Assembly: GCF_000772045.1 (NCBI RefSeq)
Contig: NZ_CP009754.1
Span: 1,612,001 to 1,676,000, forward strand
Direction of reading: 5' to 3'
Source: Streptomyces sp. CCM_MD2014
Lineage (GTDB): Bacteria > Actinomycetota > Actinomycetes > Streptomycetales > Streptomycetaceae
DNA: 64,000 bases
Position numbers and translations under genes: made by a program. Below, in pieces: positions 52,703-62,105 of the stretch (the first letter of the stretch is position 1; each line of letters starts with the position of its first letter). Under the pieces are notes generated by a model. That model saw nothing but the letters and a program-made list of their open reading frames with translations, did no database searches and had not been told where the DNA came from.

Positions 52703-53836
52703 ATGCGGTTTCTGCAGCGTGAACGTACCGTCGTCGAGGAAGTGCTGCCCGGTCTCGACCAGCGTCTGACCGCGCTGCCGCTGGCCAAGCTCGAGGCCGC
52801 CGACAGCCCTGGTGTCAAGCTGTTTTGTGACGCCGGCGGCCCCGGACTGCTGGTGCCCGCCGAGCACGGCGGCCGCGGTGCGGACCTGCTGACCGCTCTG
52901 CGGGTGCAGCGGGCGATCGGCTCCCGCTCTCCCTCCCTGGCCGTGGCGACCACCATGCACCATTTCTCCGCGGCCTCCCTGGTCGAGGCGGCGGCCACCA
53001 GCAGCGGAATGGAATGGATGCTGCTGGCCGCCATCGCCAAGGACAATCTGCTCCTCGCCTCCGGCTTCGCCGAGGGACGCACCGGCCAGGGCATCCTCAA
53101 CCCCTCTCTGACCGCCCGCACCGACGGCGACAAGGTGTTCCTGAGCGGGTCGAAGAAGCCGTGCAGCCTCGCCCGCTCCATGAATCTGCTCACCGCGTCC
53201 CTGCCCCTGCCCGGCCCGGACGGTCACGATCAGCTGGCCATCGCCCTGATCCCCGCTGACGCTCCCGGGGTGTCCGTCAAACCGTTCTGGGGCAGCCCGA
53301 TCCTGGCCGGAGCCGAAAGCGACGAGGTGGTTCTGGACGACGTCGAGGTGCCGGCCGAGCTGCTGGTACGTACGGACGTCACCGCCGACGGCCGCCTGGA
53401 CCAGCTGCAGACCGTCGGGTTCGTGTGGTTCGAAGGGCTCATGACGGCCAGCTACCTCGGAGCCGCCTCCGCCCTGGTCGAGCGTGTCCTCGGCGACACC
53501 CGCGCGAGCGCGGCTGTCGCCGCCGAGGCGGTGACCTGCGTCGAGTCCGTCGCCCTCGCCCTGGAGGGGCTCGCCGCAGACGCGACAACGGCCGGCGTCA
53601 CCCAGGACACGCTGTCACGGTCCCTGATGTGCCGGTACGCCGCCCAGGACGCGATCAACCGGGTGCTGTCGCTGAGCGTGGAGGCACTGGGCGGTATGGC
53701 GTTCATCGGCTCGGGGGACGTCGCCTACCTGAACTCCGCCTGCCGGGCGCTGGCCTTCCACCCCCCATCCCGCTCCCGCATGGCCGCCCCGCTGACCGAG
53801 TACTTCACCGGCGACGCCCCGCTGCGCATCCCCTAG
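52703..53836 (+). CDS. acyl-CoA-dehydrogenase-fold flavoprotein, canonical base missing
   Basis: Protein of 377 residues from ATG 52703 (start uncertain). LLVPAEHGGRGADLL, ASGFAEGRTGQG and LSGSKKPCSLARSMNLLTAS match the flavin-binding middle domain, and the C-terminal helical domain ends YLNSACRALAFHPPSRSRM. Where acyl-CoA dehydrogenases have YEGT with the catalytic Glu, I see HPPS. The same fold serves flavin monooxygenases such as amine N-hydroxylases, and a flavin reductase is encoded 3 kb on. First gene of the cluster. Confidence 0.75.
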   Translation: MRFLQRERTVVEEVLPGLDQRLTALPLAKLEAADSPGVKLFCDAGGPGLLVPAEHGGRGADLLTALRVQRAIGSRSPSLAVATTMHHFSAASLVEAAATSSGMEWMLLAAIAKDNLLLASGFAEGRTGQGILNPSLTARTDGDKVFLSGSKKPCSLARSMNLLTASLPLPGPDGHDQLAIALIPADAPGVSVKPFWGSPILAGAESDEVVLDDVEVPAELLVRTDVTADGRLDQLQTVGFVWFEGLMTASYLGAASALVERVLGDTRASAAVAAEAVTCVESVALALEGLAADATTAGVTQDTLSRSLMCRYAAQDAINRVLSLSVEALGGMAFIGSGDVAYLNSACRALAFHPPSRSRMAAPLTEYFTGDAPLRIP

Positions 53837-54014
53837 GCGTCCGGACACCCCTGCACTACGAGCGGCCTCTCGTGCCGCGTCCTGGCCTTCACCCGCTCAC
53901 GGTCCCCGGCCGCCGGCTTCCCGGTGCCGCGACCGCTTCGGCCATGCCCTCGAACGGCTGCCGCCTGCCCTCGACTCCTGTACGCCCGCTGACCTGTCCG
54001 TGAGGTGCTCGACC

Positions 54015-55091
54015 GTGCCCAGTCATCCCACCGTTCTTCTCACCGGCGCGTCCGGTGTCGTGGGCAGCGCGCTGCTGCCCCAGCTGTCCGACTGCCACAC
54101 CATCGCCCTGACCCACCGCACTGCGGCGGCCGGCGCCGACGAGCAGCTGGCCGGTGACCTGACCGTCCCCCGGCTCGGCCTGGACGCCGGCGCCTACCGG
54201 CGTCTGGCCACACGCGTGGACGTGATCGTTCACTGCGCCGCCGTCACCGGCTTCTCCAGCGGCCCCGAGGCCACCCACGCGCTCAACGAGGCCGGCACCC
54301 GGCAGATCGTGCAGCTGGCCGCCGACGCGGACGCCGTGCTGCACCACGTGTCCACGGCGTTCGTGGACCGGACCGACCTGACCCGGGCGCAGCTCGGTCA
54401 GGACCACGGGGATGCCACCGCGCGGCCGGAGGACTACCTGGACTCCAAGCGTGCCGGCGAGGACGTCGTGCGGTCGTCGGGCGTCCCCGCAGTGATCATC
54501 CGCCCGTCGGTGGTGATCGGGGACGCGGTCACCGGAGCGATCTCCGCGTTCCAGGGCATGCACGGTATCATCCACGGCCTGCTGCGCGGCCTGCTCCCGC
54601 TGGTTCCGGTGCCCGCCGAATCGCCGATCGACTTCATACCGCAGGACGTGGTCGCCGCCACCATCGCCGCTCTGATCCGCCAGGGGCGGCGGGACGGCGA
54701 CATCTGGGTCACCGCGGGCACCAGTGCGCTGAGCACCCAGCGCACCCTTGAGGTCATCGGCGACACCGCGGACGAGCTCGGCCTTGCCGCGGCGCGGCCG
54801 CGCATGGTCGGCCCCGAGATGGTCGACCGTCTCATCCGTCCGGTGTTCATCGCGAACCTGCACCCCAGGGCGCGTCGCCGGTTCGACGACATGCTCGCCA
54901 TGACGGCGCTGTTCGCTCACGGTCACGTCTTTCCCACCAGCCTGGGCCAGCTCCCCGGTATCCCGGCGGCCCCCAGCGGAAGCGAACTCGAAGACGCGTT
55001 GCGGGCATCGGTCGCCTACATGGCCCGCACCAAGGGCATGGTCCGCCGAGTGGCGGAGCCGGTGCTCGCAGGTGAGCAGGTGCCGGCATGA
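54015..55091 (+). CDS. extended SDR / thioester-reductase-like
   Basis: Protein of 358 residues; GTG 54015 preferred, with GTG 54000 also open. NAD(P) site GASGVVGSALL, active YLDSKRAGE (YxxxK) and a fatty-acyl-reductase-like layout (VIVHCAAVTGFSS, LHHVSTAFVDRTDL, FIPQDVVAATI). It could reduce a CoA- or carrier-bound acyl group to aldehyde. Its stop overlaps the aminotransferase start, so the aldehyde could pass directly to amination. Confidence 0.78.
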   Translation: MPSHPTVLLTGASGVVGSALLPQLSDCHTIALTHRTAAAGADEQLAGDLTVPRLGLDAGAYRRLATRVDVIVHCAAVTGFSSGPEATHALNEAGTRQIVQLAADADAVLHHVSTAFVDRTDLTRAQLGQDHGDATARPEDYLDSKRAGEDVVRSSGVPAVIIRPSVVIGDAVTGAISAFQGMHGIIHGLLRGLLPLVPVPAESPIDFIPQDVVAATIAALIRQGRRDGDIWVTAGTSALSTQRTLEVIGDTADELGLAAARPRMVGPEMVDRLIRPVFIANLHPRARRRFDDMLAMTALFAHGHVFPTSLGQLPGIPAAPSGSELEDALRASVAYMARTKGMVRRVAEPVLAGEQVPA

Positions 55092-56374
55092 GCGAGCTGA
55101 CACTTACCGCCACCGGCACTGCCGATGCGTCGGCCGGCGAGGTGCTGGGCATCTACCGCCGCCACCTGAGCAAGGGACGGGCGCGACTGGCGTCCCTGAC
55201 CGGCGCCGCCATGGAGGTCGCCTCCGAGGGCAGCCGCGTGTGGGACGCGGATGCCAAGGAGTACCTGGACTGCGGCGGCTACGGGGTCTTCCTCCTCGGC
55301 CACCGCCACCCCCGGGTGGTGGAGGCCGTCATCGAGCAGATTCACCGCCACCCGATGGCCACCCGGCTGCTCCTGGAGCCGGCCGCAGCGAGGGCAGCGG
55401 CCGCGCTCGCCGCCGTCACACCCCCCGGCCTGGAGCGGGTTCACTTCGTCAACTCCGGCGCCGAGGCCACCGAGACCGCGATCAAACTGGCCCGCGCCCA
55501 CGGCAAGCACCGGCTGATCTCCGCAACCGGCGGCTACCACGGCAAAACCACCGGCGCGCTCGCCGTCACGGCCAAGCCCTTCTACCAGGACCCGTTCCGG
55601 CCGCTCCTGCCGGCCGAGCACGTCCCCTACGGCGACGCCGAGGCCCTGGAGCGGACGCTCGCCGACGGGGAGCCTGCCTGCGTCATCCTCGAACCCATGC
55701 AGGGCGAGGGCGGCGCGGTCCTGCCCCCGCCCGGCTACCTCACGCAGGTGCAGCGGCTGTGCGCCGAGCACGGGGCGATGTTCGTCCTGGACGAGATCCA
55801 GACCGGTCTGGGCCGCCTGGGAACCTGGTGGGGCGCCGATACGGAAGGGCTGCGGCCGGATGTGCTGCTGGTCGGCAAGAACCTCAGCGGCGGTGTGATC
55901 CCGGTCGCCGCCGCGGTCGCCACCGCGCAGGCGTACGCGCCGTTCGACAAGGACCCCTTCCTGCACACCTCCACCTTCGCCGCCTCCCCGGTGGCGATGG
56001 CGGCCGCTGCGGCCGCCGTCACCGCGATCCGCGACGAGAACCTGGTGGAGCGGGCCCACGCCCTGGGCGAAGACCTGCTGGAGCGCATCCAGTCGGCCCT
56101 GGCCCCCCTGCACGGCAACGCGGTGGTGGACATCCGCGGCCGCGGCCTGCTCCTGGGCATCGAGATGCGCGACGAAGGCACCGCCGGAGAACTCGTCCTG
56201 CACCTGCTGGAGGAGGGGCTGCTGGTCAACCACTCCCTCAACGCCCACCGGGTCGTGCGCCTGACCCCGCCGGCAGTGCTCACCCCGTCCGACCTGGACT
56301 GGATCACCCGCGCCTTCACCTCCGCAGCCACCGCACTGGCCCGCACCACCGCTTCCACGAAGGGGACACGCTGA
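55088..56374 (+). CDS. class III PLP aminotransferase
   Basis: Protein of 428 residues; ATG 55088 overlaps the reductase stop as [45 protein letters not shown] with the PLP-ring Asp, and the Schiff-base Lys in [12 protein letters not shown] are all intact. It belongs with ornithine/GABA-type omega-aminotransferases. With the reductase before it, it is suited to turn an aldehyde into a primary amine. Confidence 0.9.
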   Translation: MSELTLTATGTADASAGEVLGIYRRHLSKGRARLASLTGAAMEVASEGSRVWDADAKEYLDCGGYGVFLLGHRHPRVVEAVIEQIHRHPMATRLLLEPAAARAAAALAAVTPPGLERVHFVNSGAEATETAIKLARAHGKHRLISATGGYHGKTTGALAVTAKPFYQDPFRPLLPAEHVPYGDAEALERTLADGEPACVILEPMQGEGGAVLPPPGYLTQVQRLCAEHGAMFVLDEIQTGLGRLGTWWGADTEGLRPDVLLVGKNLSGGVIPVAAAVATAQAYAPFDKDPFLHTSTFAASPVAMAAAAAAVTAIRDENLVERAHALGEDLLERIQSALAPLHGNAVVDIRGRGLLLGIEMRDEGTAGELVLHLLEEGLLVNHSLNAHRVVRLTPPAVLTPSDLDWITRAFTSAATALARTTASTKGTR

Positions 56375-56375
56375 C

Positions 56376-56870
56376 ATGCCCGAGGTGACCCTCGACGCCC
56401 TCATACCCGACACGACCGCCCCGGCCGTCTTCGAGCGGCTGCGGGACTTCGCCGCCTACCCGAAGTACACCGACGCCGTCCGCGAGGTGACCGTCACCGA
56501 CACCGGTGGCGACACCCTGGACTCGGACTGGTCGGTGAACTTCCGCAACGGCATCCTGTGCTGGTCCGAACGCGACCGCATCGACGCCGCCAACCTGACC
56601 ATCGAATTCACCCAGACCGACGGCGACTTCGACCAGTTCGACGGCACGTGGACCGTGCACAGCCACGACGACAACGCGGTCAGCGTACGGTTCACCGCCC
56701 GCTTCGACCTCGGCATGCCCAGCCTCGCCGCCATCATCGACCCGATCGCCTGCCAGGCCCTGACCGAGGCCATCAGCCTCATCCTGCGCGGCCTGCTCGG
56801 CGAGCACATCACCCTCACCACACCCGAGGCCGAACCCGTCGGCGCCTCAGCGGCAGCGGACGCACCGTGA
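56376..56870 (+). CDS. SRPBCC (cyclase/COQ10-like) protein
   Basis: Protein of 164 residues, 1 base after the aminotransferase stop. Helix-grip fold: [20 protein letters not shown], then [20 protein letters not shown], then a long C-terminal helix. Members bind hydrophobic ligands: polyketide aromatase/cyclases, ubiquinone carriers. No polyketide synthase is present, so a carrier or lipid-binding role is as likely as cyclisation. Confidence 0.82.
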   Translation: MPEVTLDALIPDTTAPAVFERLRDFAAYPKYTDAVREVTVTDTGGDTLDSDWSVNFRNGILCWSERDRIDAANLTIEFTQTDGDFDQFDGTWTVHSHDDNAVSVRFTARFDLGMPSLAAIIDPIACQALTEAISLILRGLLGEHITLTTPEAEPVGASAAADAP

Positions 56871-57397
56871 CCGGCGCCCTCAGTACCGCCGCCCTCCCTC
56901 CCCAGACCACCGCATCGCCGGTGACGGAGCGGGGGTTCAAGGACGTCCTCGCACACTTGCCCTCCGGCGTCACCGTGCTGACCACCAGCGGACCCGACGG
57001 CGCGGGCGCGGCGGGCATGACGGCGAGCGCCGTGTGCTCCCTGTCCCTCGATCCACCGATGATCCTGGCCTGCGCGGCCAACCACAGCCGCACACTGGCC
57101 CGAATCCGCACCACCGGGGTGCTGGCCGTCAACGTGCTGCGGGAGGACCAGGTCCCTCTCGCACGGCGGTTCGCCGACCCGCACCTCGACCAGGACGCCC
57201 GCTTCGCGGCCACCGCCCACCGCCTGGAGGACGGCCTGCCCGTCCTCCACGACGCGCTGGCCTGGCTGACCTGCACCGTTCAGGCCGCCCATCCCGGCGG
57301 CGACCACACCATCCTCACCGCCGAAGTCCGCCGGCTCGGCCTGGGCGGCGGGCACCCGCTGCTCTGGCACAACCGCACCTTCCGCATCCTCGCCTGA
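56867..57397 (+). CDS. flavin reductase (HpaC/VlmR-like)
   Basis: Protein of 176 residues from GTG 56867, overlapping the SRPBCC stop. [40 protein letters not shown] and [17 protein letters not shown] are standard for flavin reductases that supply FMNH2 or FADH2 to a separate monooxygenase. The only candidate partner in the cluster is the acyl-CoA-dehydrogenase-fold protein. Confidence 0.88.
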   Translation: MTGALSTAALPPQTTASPVTERGFKDVLAHLPSGVTVLTTSGPDGAGAAGMTASAVCSLSLDPPMILACAANHSRTLARIRTTGVLAVNVLREDQVPLARRFADPHLDQDARFAATAHRLEDGLPVLHDALAWLTCTVQAAHPGGDHTILTAEVRRLGLGGGHPLLWHNRTFRILA

Positions 57398-57427
57398 CCG
57401 ACCGCGACTCTTCTGGAGGCTTCCGCC

Positions 57428-58270
57428 GTGCCCAGGGACATCAGTAACAAGACCGTCGCCATCACCGGCGGCAGCCGCGGCATCGGCCGTGCCACCGCCG
57501 AGCAGTTCATCGCCGCCGGCGCCACAGTGGCCATCGGCGCCCGCAACCACGACTACGCCGCCAAGGTCGCCGCCGACATCGGCGCCCGCGCCTACCCGCT
57601 GGACGTCACCGACCCCGTCAGCGTCCAGGCGTTCTGGAACGCGGCCGAGGCCGACCTCGGCGCGATCGACATCTTCGTCAACAACGCCGGCGAGATGATC
57701 GTCGGCCCCTTCGAGAAGGAGTCCGCCGAGGACACCGCCCACCAGCTCGGCGTCAACCTCCTCGGCACCCTCAACGGCATGAAGACCGCCATCGGCCCGA
57801 TGCGCCGACGCGGGCACGGCCACATCATCAACATGGTCTCCGCCGTCGGCATGATCGGCCTGCCCGGCTGCGCCACCTACTCCGCCGCCAAGCACGGCGT
57901 CGTCGGCCTGTCCGAGGGCGTACGCGCCGAGCTGCGCGGTTCCGGCGTGGACCTGTCCATCATCCTGCCCATCCCCGCCCAGACGGAGCTGACCTCCGGC
58001 GTCGGCAAGGGCCGGTTCGTGCCGCTGCTCACCCCCGACGACATCGCCAAATCCGTGCTGCGCACCGCCCGCCGCCCCGTCTACAACCGATACGTGCCCG
58101 GCTGGACCAACCCCGTCACCCGCTCCCTGTTCCTGCTGCCGCAGCCGTGGCGGGACGCGATGGGCCGCTTCCTCAAGGCCGACCAGCTGCTGCGCACCAC
58201 CGACTACCAGGCCCGCATCGCCTACGAGACACGGGTGAAGGCCCCCACCGCGGAAGGAGCCGGGGCGTGA
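57428..58270 (+). CDS. classical SDR oxidoreductase
   Basis: Protein of 280 residues from GTG 57428, with GGAGG upstream. Cofactor motif GGSRGIGRA, NNAGE, and catalytic Ser/YSAAKHG. A C-terminal extension (TRSLFLLPQPWRDAMGRFLK) resembles retinol- or lipid-dehydrogenase-like SDRs. Interconverts an alcohol and a ketone or aldehyde on the cluster's intermediate. Confidence 0.87.
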   Translation: MPRDISNKTVAITGGSRGIGRATAEQFIAAGATVAIGARNHDYAAKVAADIGARAYPLDVTDPVSVQAFWNAAEADLGAIDIFVNNAGEMIVGPFEKESAEDTAHQLGVNLLGTLNGMKTAIGPMRRRGHGHIINMVSAVGMIGLPGCATYSAAKHGVVGLSEGVRAELRGSGVDLSIILPIPAQTELTSGVGKGRFVPLLTPDDIAKSVLRTARRPVYNRYVPGWTNPVTRSLFLLPQPWRDAMGRFLKADQLLRTTDYQARIAYETRVKAPTAEGAGA

Positions 58271-58926
58271 CCTCCCAAACACCCGCCCGCCCCAGTAACT
58301 ACAAGGGCGCCGTCCGGCGCGGCAACGCACCCGCCGTCGTCGGCTGGCGCTGGCTGGACCACCTCATCCACGTCCACCCGGTCACCACCGTCGCCCTGTT
58401 CACCCCGGTGATCGCCGCCTGCGTCTGGTACTCCCTCGGCGAGACCGACGGCTGGGCGCTCCTCGGATGGGCGGCCGCGGGCTACGTGACGTGGACACTG
58501 TCGGAGTACTGGGGCCACCGCATCGTGCTGCACTACGAGCCCGAAAAGGGCTTCGGCGCGCGCCTGCACTACATCCTGCACGGCATTCACCACGACTACC
58601 CCACCGACCCGCGCCGCTCCATCCTCAGCCCACTGCTGAGCATCCCGATGGTCGCCGGAACGATCTACCTGGCCTCCGGGCTCGGCTCACTGCCGCTAAC
58701 CTTCGGCGCCGGCTACACCTTCGGCTACCTCACCTACGACCTGTTCCACCTCTACCTGCACCTCGCCACCCCCAAGAGCCGGCTCATGCGGCACCTGCGC
58801 TCGCTCCACATGCGCCACCACTTCCGCGACGACACCAAGGGCTTCGGCATCTCCGCCCCCTACTGGGACGAGCTGTTCGGAACCTCCATCGCCCGCCAGC
58901 CCCGGTCAAACGACCTGGCCACCTGA
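58267..58926 (+). CDS. fatty-acid hydroxylase / sterol desaturase-family diiron enzyme
   Basis: Protein of 219 residues; GTG 58267 overlaps the SDR stop. Four membrane segments and the histidine boxes HRIVLH, HGIHHDYP and HMRHHF of the membrane diiron hydroxylase family are intact. It would hydroxylate an alkyl chain, consistent with a lipid-like substrate. Confidence 0.88.
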   Translation: MTSQTPARPSNYKGAVRRGNAPAVVGWRWLDHLIHVHPVTTVALFTPVIAACVWYSLGETDGWALLGWAAAGYVTWTLSEYWGHRIVLHYEPEKGFGARLHYILHGIHHDYPTDPRRSILSPLLSIPMVAGTIYLASGLGSLPLTFGAGYTFGYLTYDLFHLYLHLATPKSRLMRHLRSLHMRHHFRDDTKGFGISAPYWDELFGTSIARQPRSNDLAT

Positions 58927-59119
58927 GCCCACCCCACACCGCCGGTCCAACGACACGGCCCCCTGACCGGCGCGGGCACCCTCGCGACGAACGGCTAACC
59001 CCCGAAGTCGTCGATGCCTCCGCGCGGGTGCCCGCGCCCACCGTCGCGCCACAGTTGACCCGGCACCAGCCCGCCGCCATGGACCACTGCCGGAGCCGAA
59101 CGCCACCCGCGAGGAACCC

Positions 59120-60340
59120 ATGAACTCCGAAACGCTTCTGGCTCGCATCTACACCCTCGACCCGCCCGCCGAAACCGCACTGCCGGCCCCTCGCCCCGCA
59201 CCGGCCGGTCAGCCCCACCCCGCCGAAGCGGACGGGGACGAAGCGGAGGAGTTCGTACGCCTCCACCACGAAGAGCACCCCGACCAGCCCCTCCCGCTCA
59301 CCACACGGCTGCAGCAGATACGCACACAGATCAACGAGACCGGCACCTACACCCACACCACCGACGAACTCGTCTTCGGAGCCCGTGTCGCCTGGCGCAA
59401 CTCCAGCCGGTGCATCGGCCGCCTGTACTGGAAGAGCCTGCGCGTCCTGGACCGCCGCCAGGCCACCACCGCCGAAGACATCCACCAGCACCTGTGCGAC
59501 CACCTGCGCCAGGCCACCAACGGCGGCCGCATCCGCCCCGTCATCTCCATCTTCGCCCCCGACACACCTGAGAGCCGGGCCCCCCGGGTGTGGAACGACC
59601 AGCTCATCCGCTACGCCGGCCACCGACAGGACAACGGCCACATCGTCGGCGACCCGACCTACGCCGACTTCACCGACACCGTCAAGCGCCTGGGCTGGCA
59701 GGCCCCCGGCGGCCCCTGGGACGTGCTGCCCTGGGTCATCGAAACCGCCCAGGACAAGCCCCAGCTGTTCGACGTCCCCCCGGACCTCGTCCTGGAAGTC
59801 CATCTCACCCACCCCGACCACCCCGACTTCGCCGACCTCGGGCTGCGCTGGCACGCCGTACCGGCGATCTCCAACATGCGGCTGCGCATCGGCGGCATCA
59901 ACTACCCCCTCGCACCCTTCAACGGCTGGTACATGGGCACCGAGATCGGCGCCCGCAACCTCGTCGACACCGACCGTTACAACCTGCTGCCCGTCATCGC
60001 CGAACACCTCGGCCTCGACACCAGCAGCGACACCACCCTGTGGCGCGACCGCGCCCTGGTCGAACTCAACGTCGCCGTCCTGCACTCCTTCTCCCGGGCC
60101 GGCGTCAAGATCAGCGACCACCACACCGAGTCCCGGCACTTCATGACCCACCTCGCCAAAGAAGAGAAGCAGGGCCGCGCCGTACCCGCCGACTGGAGCT
60201 GGATCGTGCCCCCCGTCTCCGGCGGCATCACCCCGGTCTTCCACCGCTACTACGACCAGGCCGACCAGCGCCCCAACTTCTACCTCGACGACGACGCCAA
60301 GGCCCGCGGTAAGGGCGGATGCCCCTTCGGCCACGGCTGA
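59120..60340 (+). CDS. nos: nitric oxide synthase oxygenase
   Basis: Protein of 406 residues; GAGGA precedes ATG 59120, 193 bases after the hydroxylase gene on the same strand. The heme ligand is Cys98 in WRNSSRCIGR, arginine binds Glu275 in GWYMGTEIG, and the pterin/dimer region ends WSWIVPPVSGGITPVFHRYY. There is no reductase domain, as in other bacterial NOS. The C-terminus GGCPFGHG is typical of actinobacterial forms. It makes NO from L-arginine. Stand-alone NOS genes exist, but TxtD-type NOS acts in biosynthesis; here it follows a biosynthetic cluster. Confidence 0.93.
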   Translation: MNSETLLARIYTLDPPAETALPAPRPAPAGQPHPAEADGDEAEEFVRLHHEEHPDQPLPLTTRLQQIRTQINETGTYTHTTDELVFGARVAWRNSSRCIGRLYWKSLRVLDRRQATTAEDIHQHLCDHLRQATNGGRIRPVISIFAPDTPESRAPRVWNDQLIRYAGHRQDNGHIVGDPTYADFTDTVKRLGWQAPGGPWDVLPWVIETAQDKPQLFDVPPDLVLEVHLTHPDHPDFADLGLRWHAVPAISNMRLRIGGINYPLAPFNGWYMGTEIGARNLVDTDRYNLLPVIAEHLGLDTSSDTTLWRDRALVELNVAVLHSFSRAGVKISDHHTESRHFMTHLAKEEKQGRAVPADWSWIVPPVSGGITPVFHRYYDQADQRPNFYLDDDAKARGKGGCPFGHG

Positions 60341-61385
60341 GCAGCGCGGTGGACCACACCCACCAGTTCCGTCGCGGATACGCGGACGCCTCGGCCCGGA
60401 GGCGGCCCGTGAGCAGGCCGTGCGGCTCACCGCGTCGACGGGCAGGCGAAGGACTTCTTCCAGCCGGCCGGCAGTGGTCAGGCGGACTTCCACAGTCATG
60501 GTCACTCTCCTGCCGGCCTAGACATGGGTACGGCGGCGCGGGGTGTCACGGAAGCGGCAGCGTTGCTGCTCGCACATCCGCGGCACCCAGCACATCTGCC
60601 ACGTCAGCTCGACGCGGCCGATGTCGGCGATGGTCTGCTTAGTGCTCCAGCCCTTCGCGACGCCGTCCAGCGCCTGCCGGTACATCTGGGTGATCTTGGC
60701 GTTCTGGCGGATGATCGGGCTCTCCCGCGGGCGCAGTCCGACGCCCTGTCCAGGAATCCACCCAGATCCACCGGGGCGCCCTCGGCCGCGGGTGCGCTCT
60801 GCTAGCCGGCGCGGCAGCAGAGGCCGGAGCCGGGCTGGTCGGGCAGTCGGCAGTGATGGCAGTCGGCCCCGTCCAGGGCACAGAACGCGGCGATCGAGAC
60901 CGGTGGCGTGAGGGACGACGATCCGCCGCACCCCGTATGTCTCCTCCAGCCGTAGCGCATAGGCGGCCGTGCTCACCCCGAGGGGGGCGCCGGCGACGAG
61001 CGGGACGGCAGTTCGTTTGCAGGCGGCCCTCTAGGCAGAGCTGGTCGGCCATGCGAGCCCAGCGCAGGGCGGGGTCGGATCCCTGCTTGTCGCGTCGGAT
61101 GGAAAGGACCTGCTGACCAAGTCCACCGCCGAGTCCGAGACAGACCTGAAGAATGAGACGTCCCCGGCTCTCAACCACTTCCAGGACGCGGACGTCGCCC
61201 TGGCACAGTGCCACGTCGTCGATTCCGTTACGGACCGGGACGGCCATCGGCGCACCGTAGATGATGTCCGCAGCGAGCAGTTGTTGGTCGGCCTCGAGTA
61301 GCAGCCTTGGTTTCGGGCCTGAAGGCAGATAACTGTTGGGTTCAGAACAGGGACGATTGCGGTCACTCGTGGCTAATCTTGCCTG
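60341..61385. other. about 1 kb with only degenerate coding traces
   Basis: No intact gene is seen. On the minus strand, pieces such as LEETYGVRRIVVPHATG, DGADCHHCRLPDQPG and AKGWSTKQTIADIGRVEL fall in different frames, as if a gene decayed. I cannot name its family. One long minus-strand frame (61394-60639) lacks a ribosome site and family resemblance. Confidence 0.4.
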
Positions 61386-62105
61386 GTGGATCAAGAGTTA
61401 CGGAGAGCTGTCCCCGAAGCACCGGTCACCAGCCGAGAGCAGGATGCGGTGCGCATCCTACTGCTCATCGATGGCGCATGCGAGCCAGCCAACGATGCAG
61501 AGCGGGCTGATCCCGGTCTCGTGGACGCCGTGGGTGTTGTCCGAACGCAGGTGCGGTTGCAGAAGTTGGACTTCTGGCTGCGCAATCCCGACTACCTCGC
61601 TGATGAACTGCTGACGGAGTACGAGCAGAGCGGGGAGGAGCCGCTGCTGTCGCTGGCCGCGTCAATCCTGAGTTCTGAGGAACCCGAAGTACGACGATAT
61701 CCGATGCTGCGTCACCACTTCGGAGCTTACGAGCCGCTGGACAATGCGCTGGCCGTACTGCGCAGCGCCGGTCTGGTGGCTCGGCGCCGCCGGGGCACGG
61801 TCGACCGGGTACGCCAGCACGACTACTTTCTGCTGGAGGCCGGTCGGACGATCGCCCGTGAAGTGATCCAGCAGGCTCCCGTATTCAGCTACTACGTCGA
61901 GCGCGTTCAGCTCGTCGTCGCACTGGCCGACGGCCTGGGGGGAAGCCAGCTGAAGCGGCGGCAGTATCTGCAGCGCGAGTATGCCGAGGCAGCCCGGGGC
62001 GAGCGGATTGGCTCGGTCAGCACCCGGGCGCGGGAGCGCCTGGCGCGACTGCGTACGCAGAGGGGACAGGACGGGATTCGGGTGGGGGACCATGGACAGG
62101 GATGA
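61386..62105 (+). CDS. winged-helix-like middle component of an SMC-type system
   Basis: Protein of 239 residues from GTG 61386, no clear ribosome site; TAATCT lies 7 bases upstream, so it may be leaderless. It contains RLQKLDFWLRNPDYLADELL and YEPLDNALAVLRSAGLVARR, which look like paired winged-helix elements similar to middle components of ABC-three-component systems. It overlaps the ATPase gene by 14 bases. Family assignment is tentative; the pairing is clear. Confidence 0.6.
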   Translation: MDQELRRAVPEAPVTSREQDAVRILLLIDGACEPANDAERADPGLVDAVGVVRTQVRLQKLDFWLRNPDYLADELLTEYEQSGEEPLLSLAASILSSEEPEVRRYPMLRHHFGAYEPLDNALAVLRSAGLVARRRRGTVDRVRQHDYFLLEAGRTIAREVIQQAPVFSYYVERVQLVVALADGLGGSQLKRRQYLQREYAEAARGERIGSVSTRARERLARLRTQRGQDGIRVGDHGQG

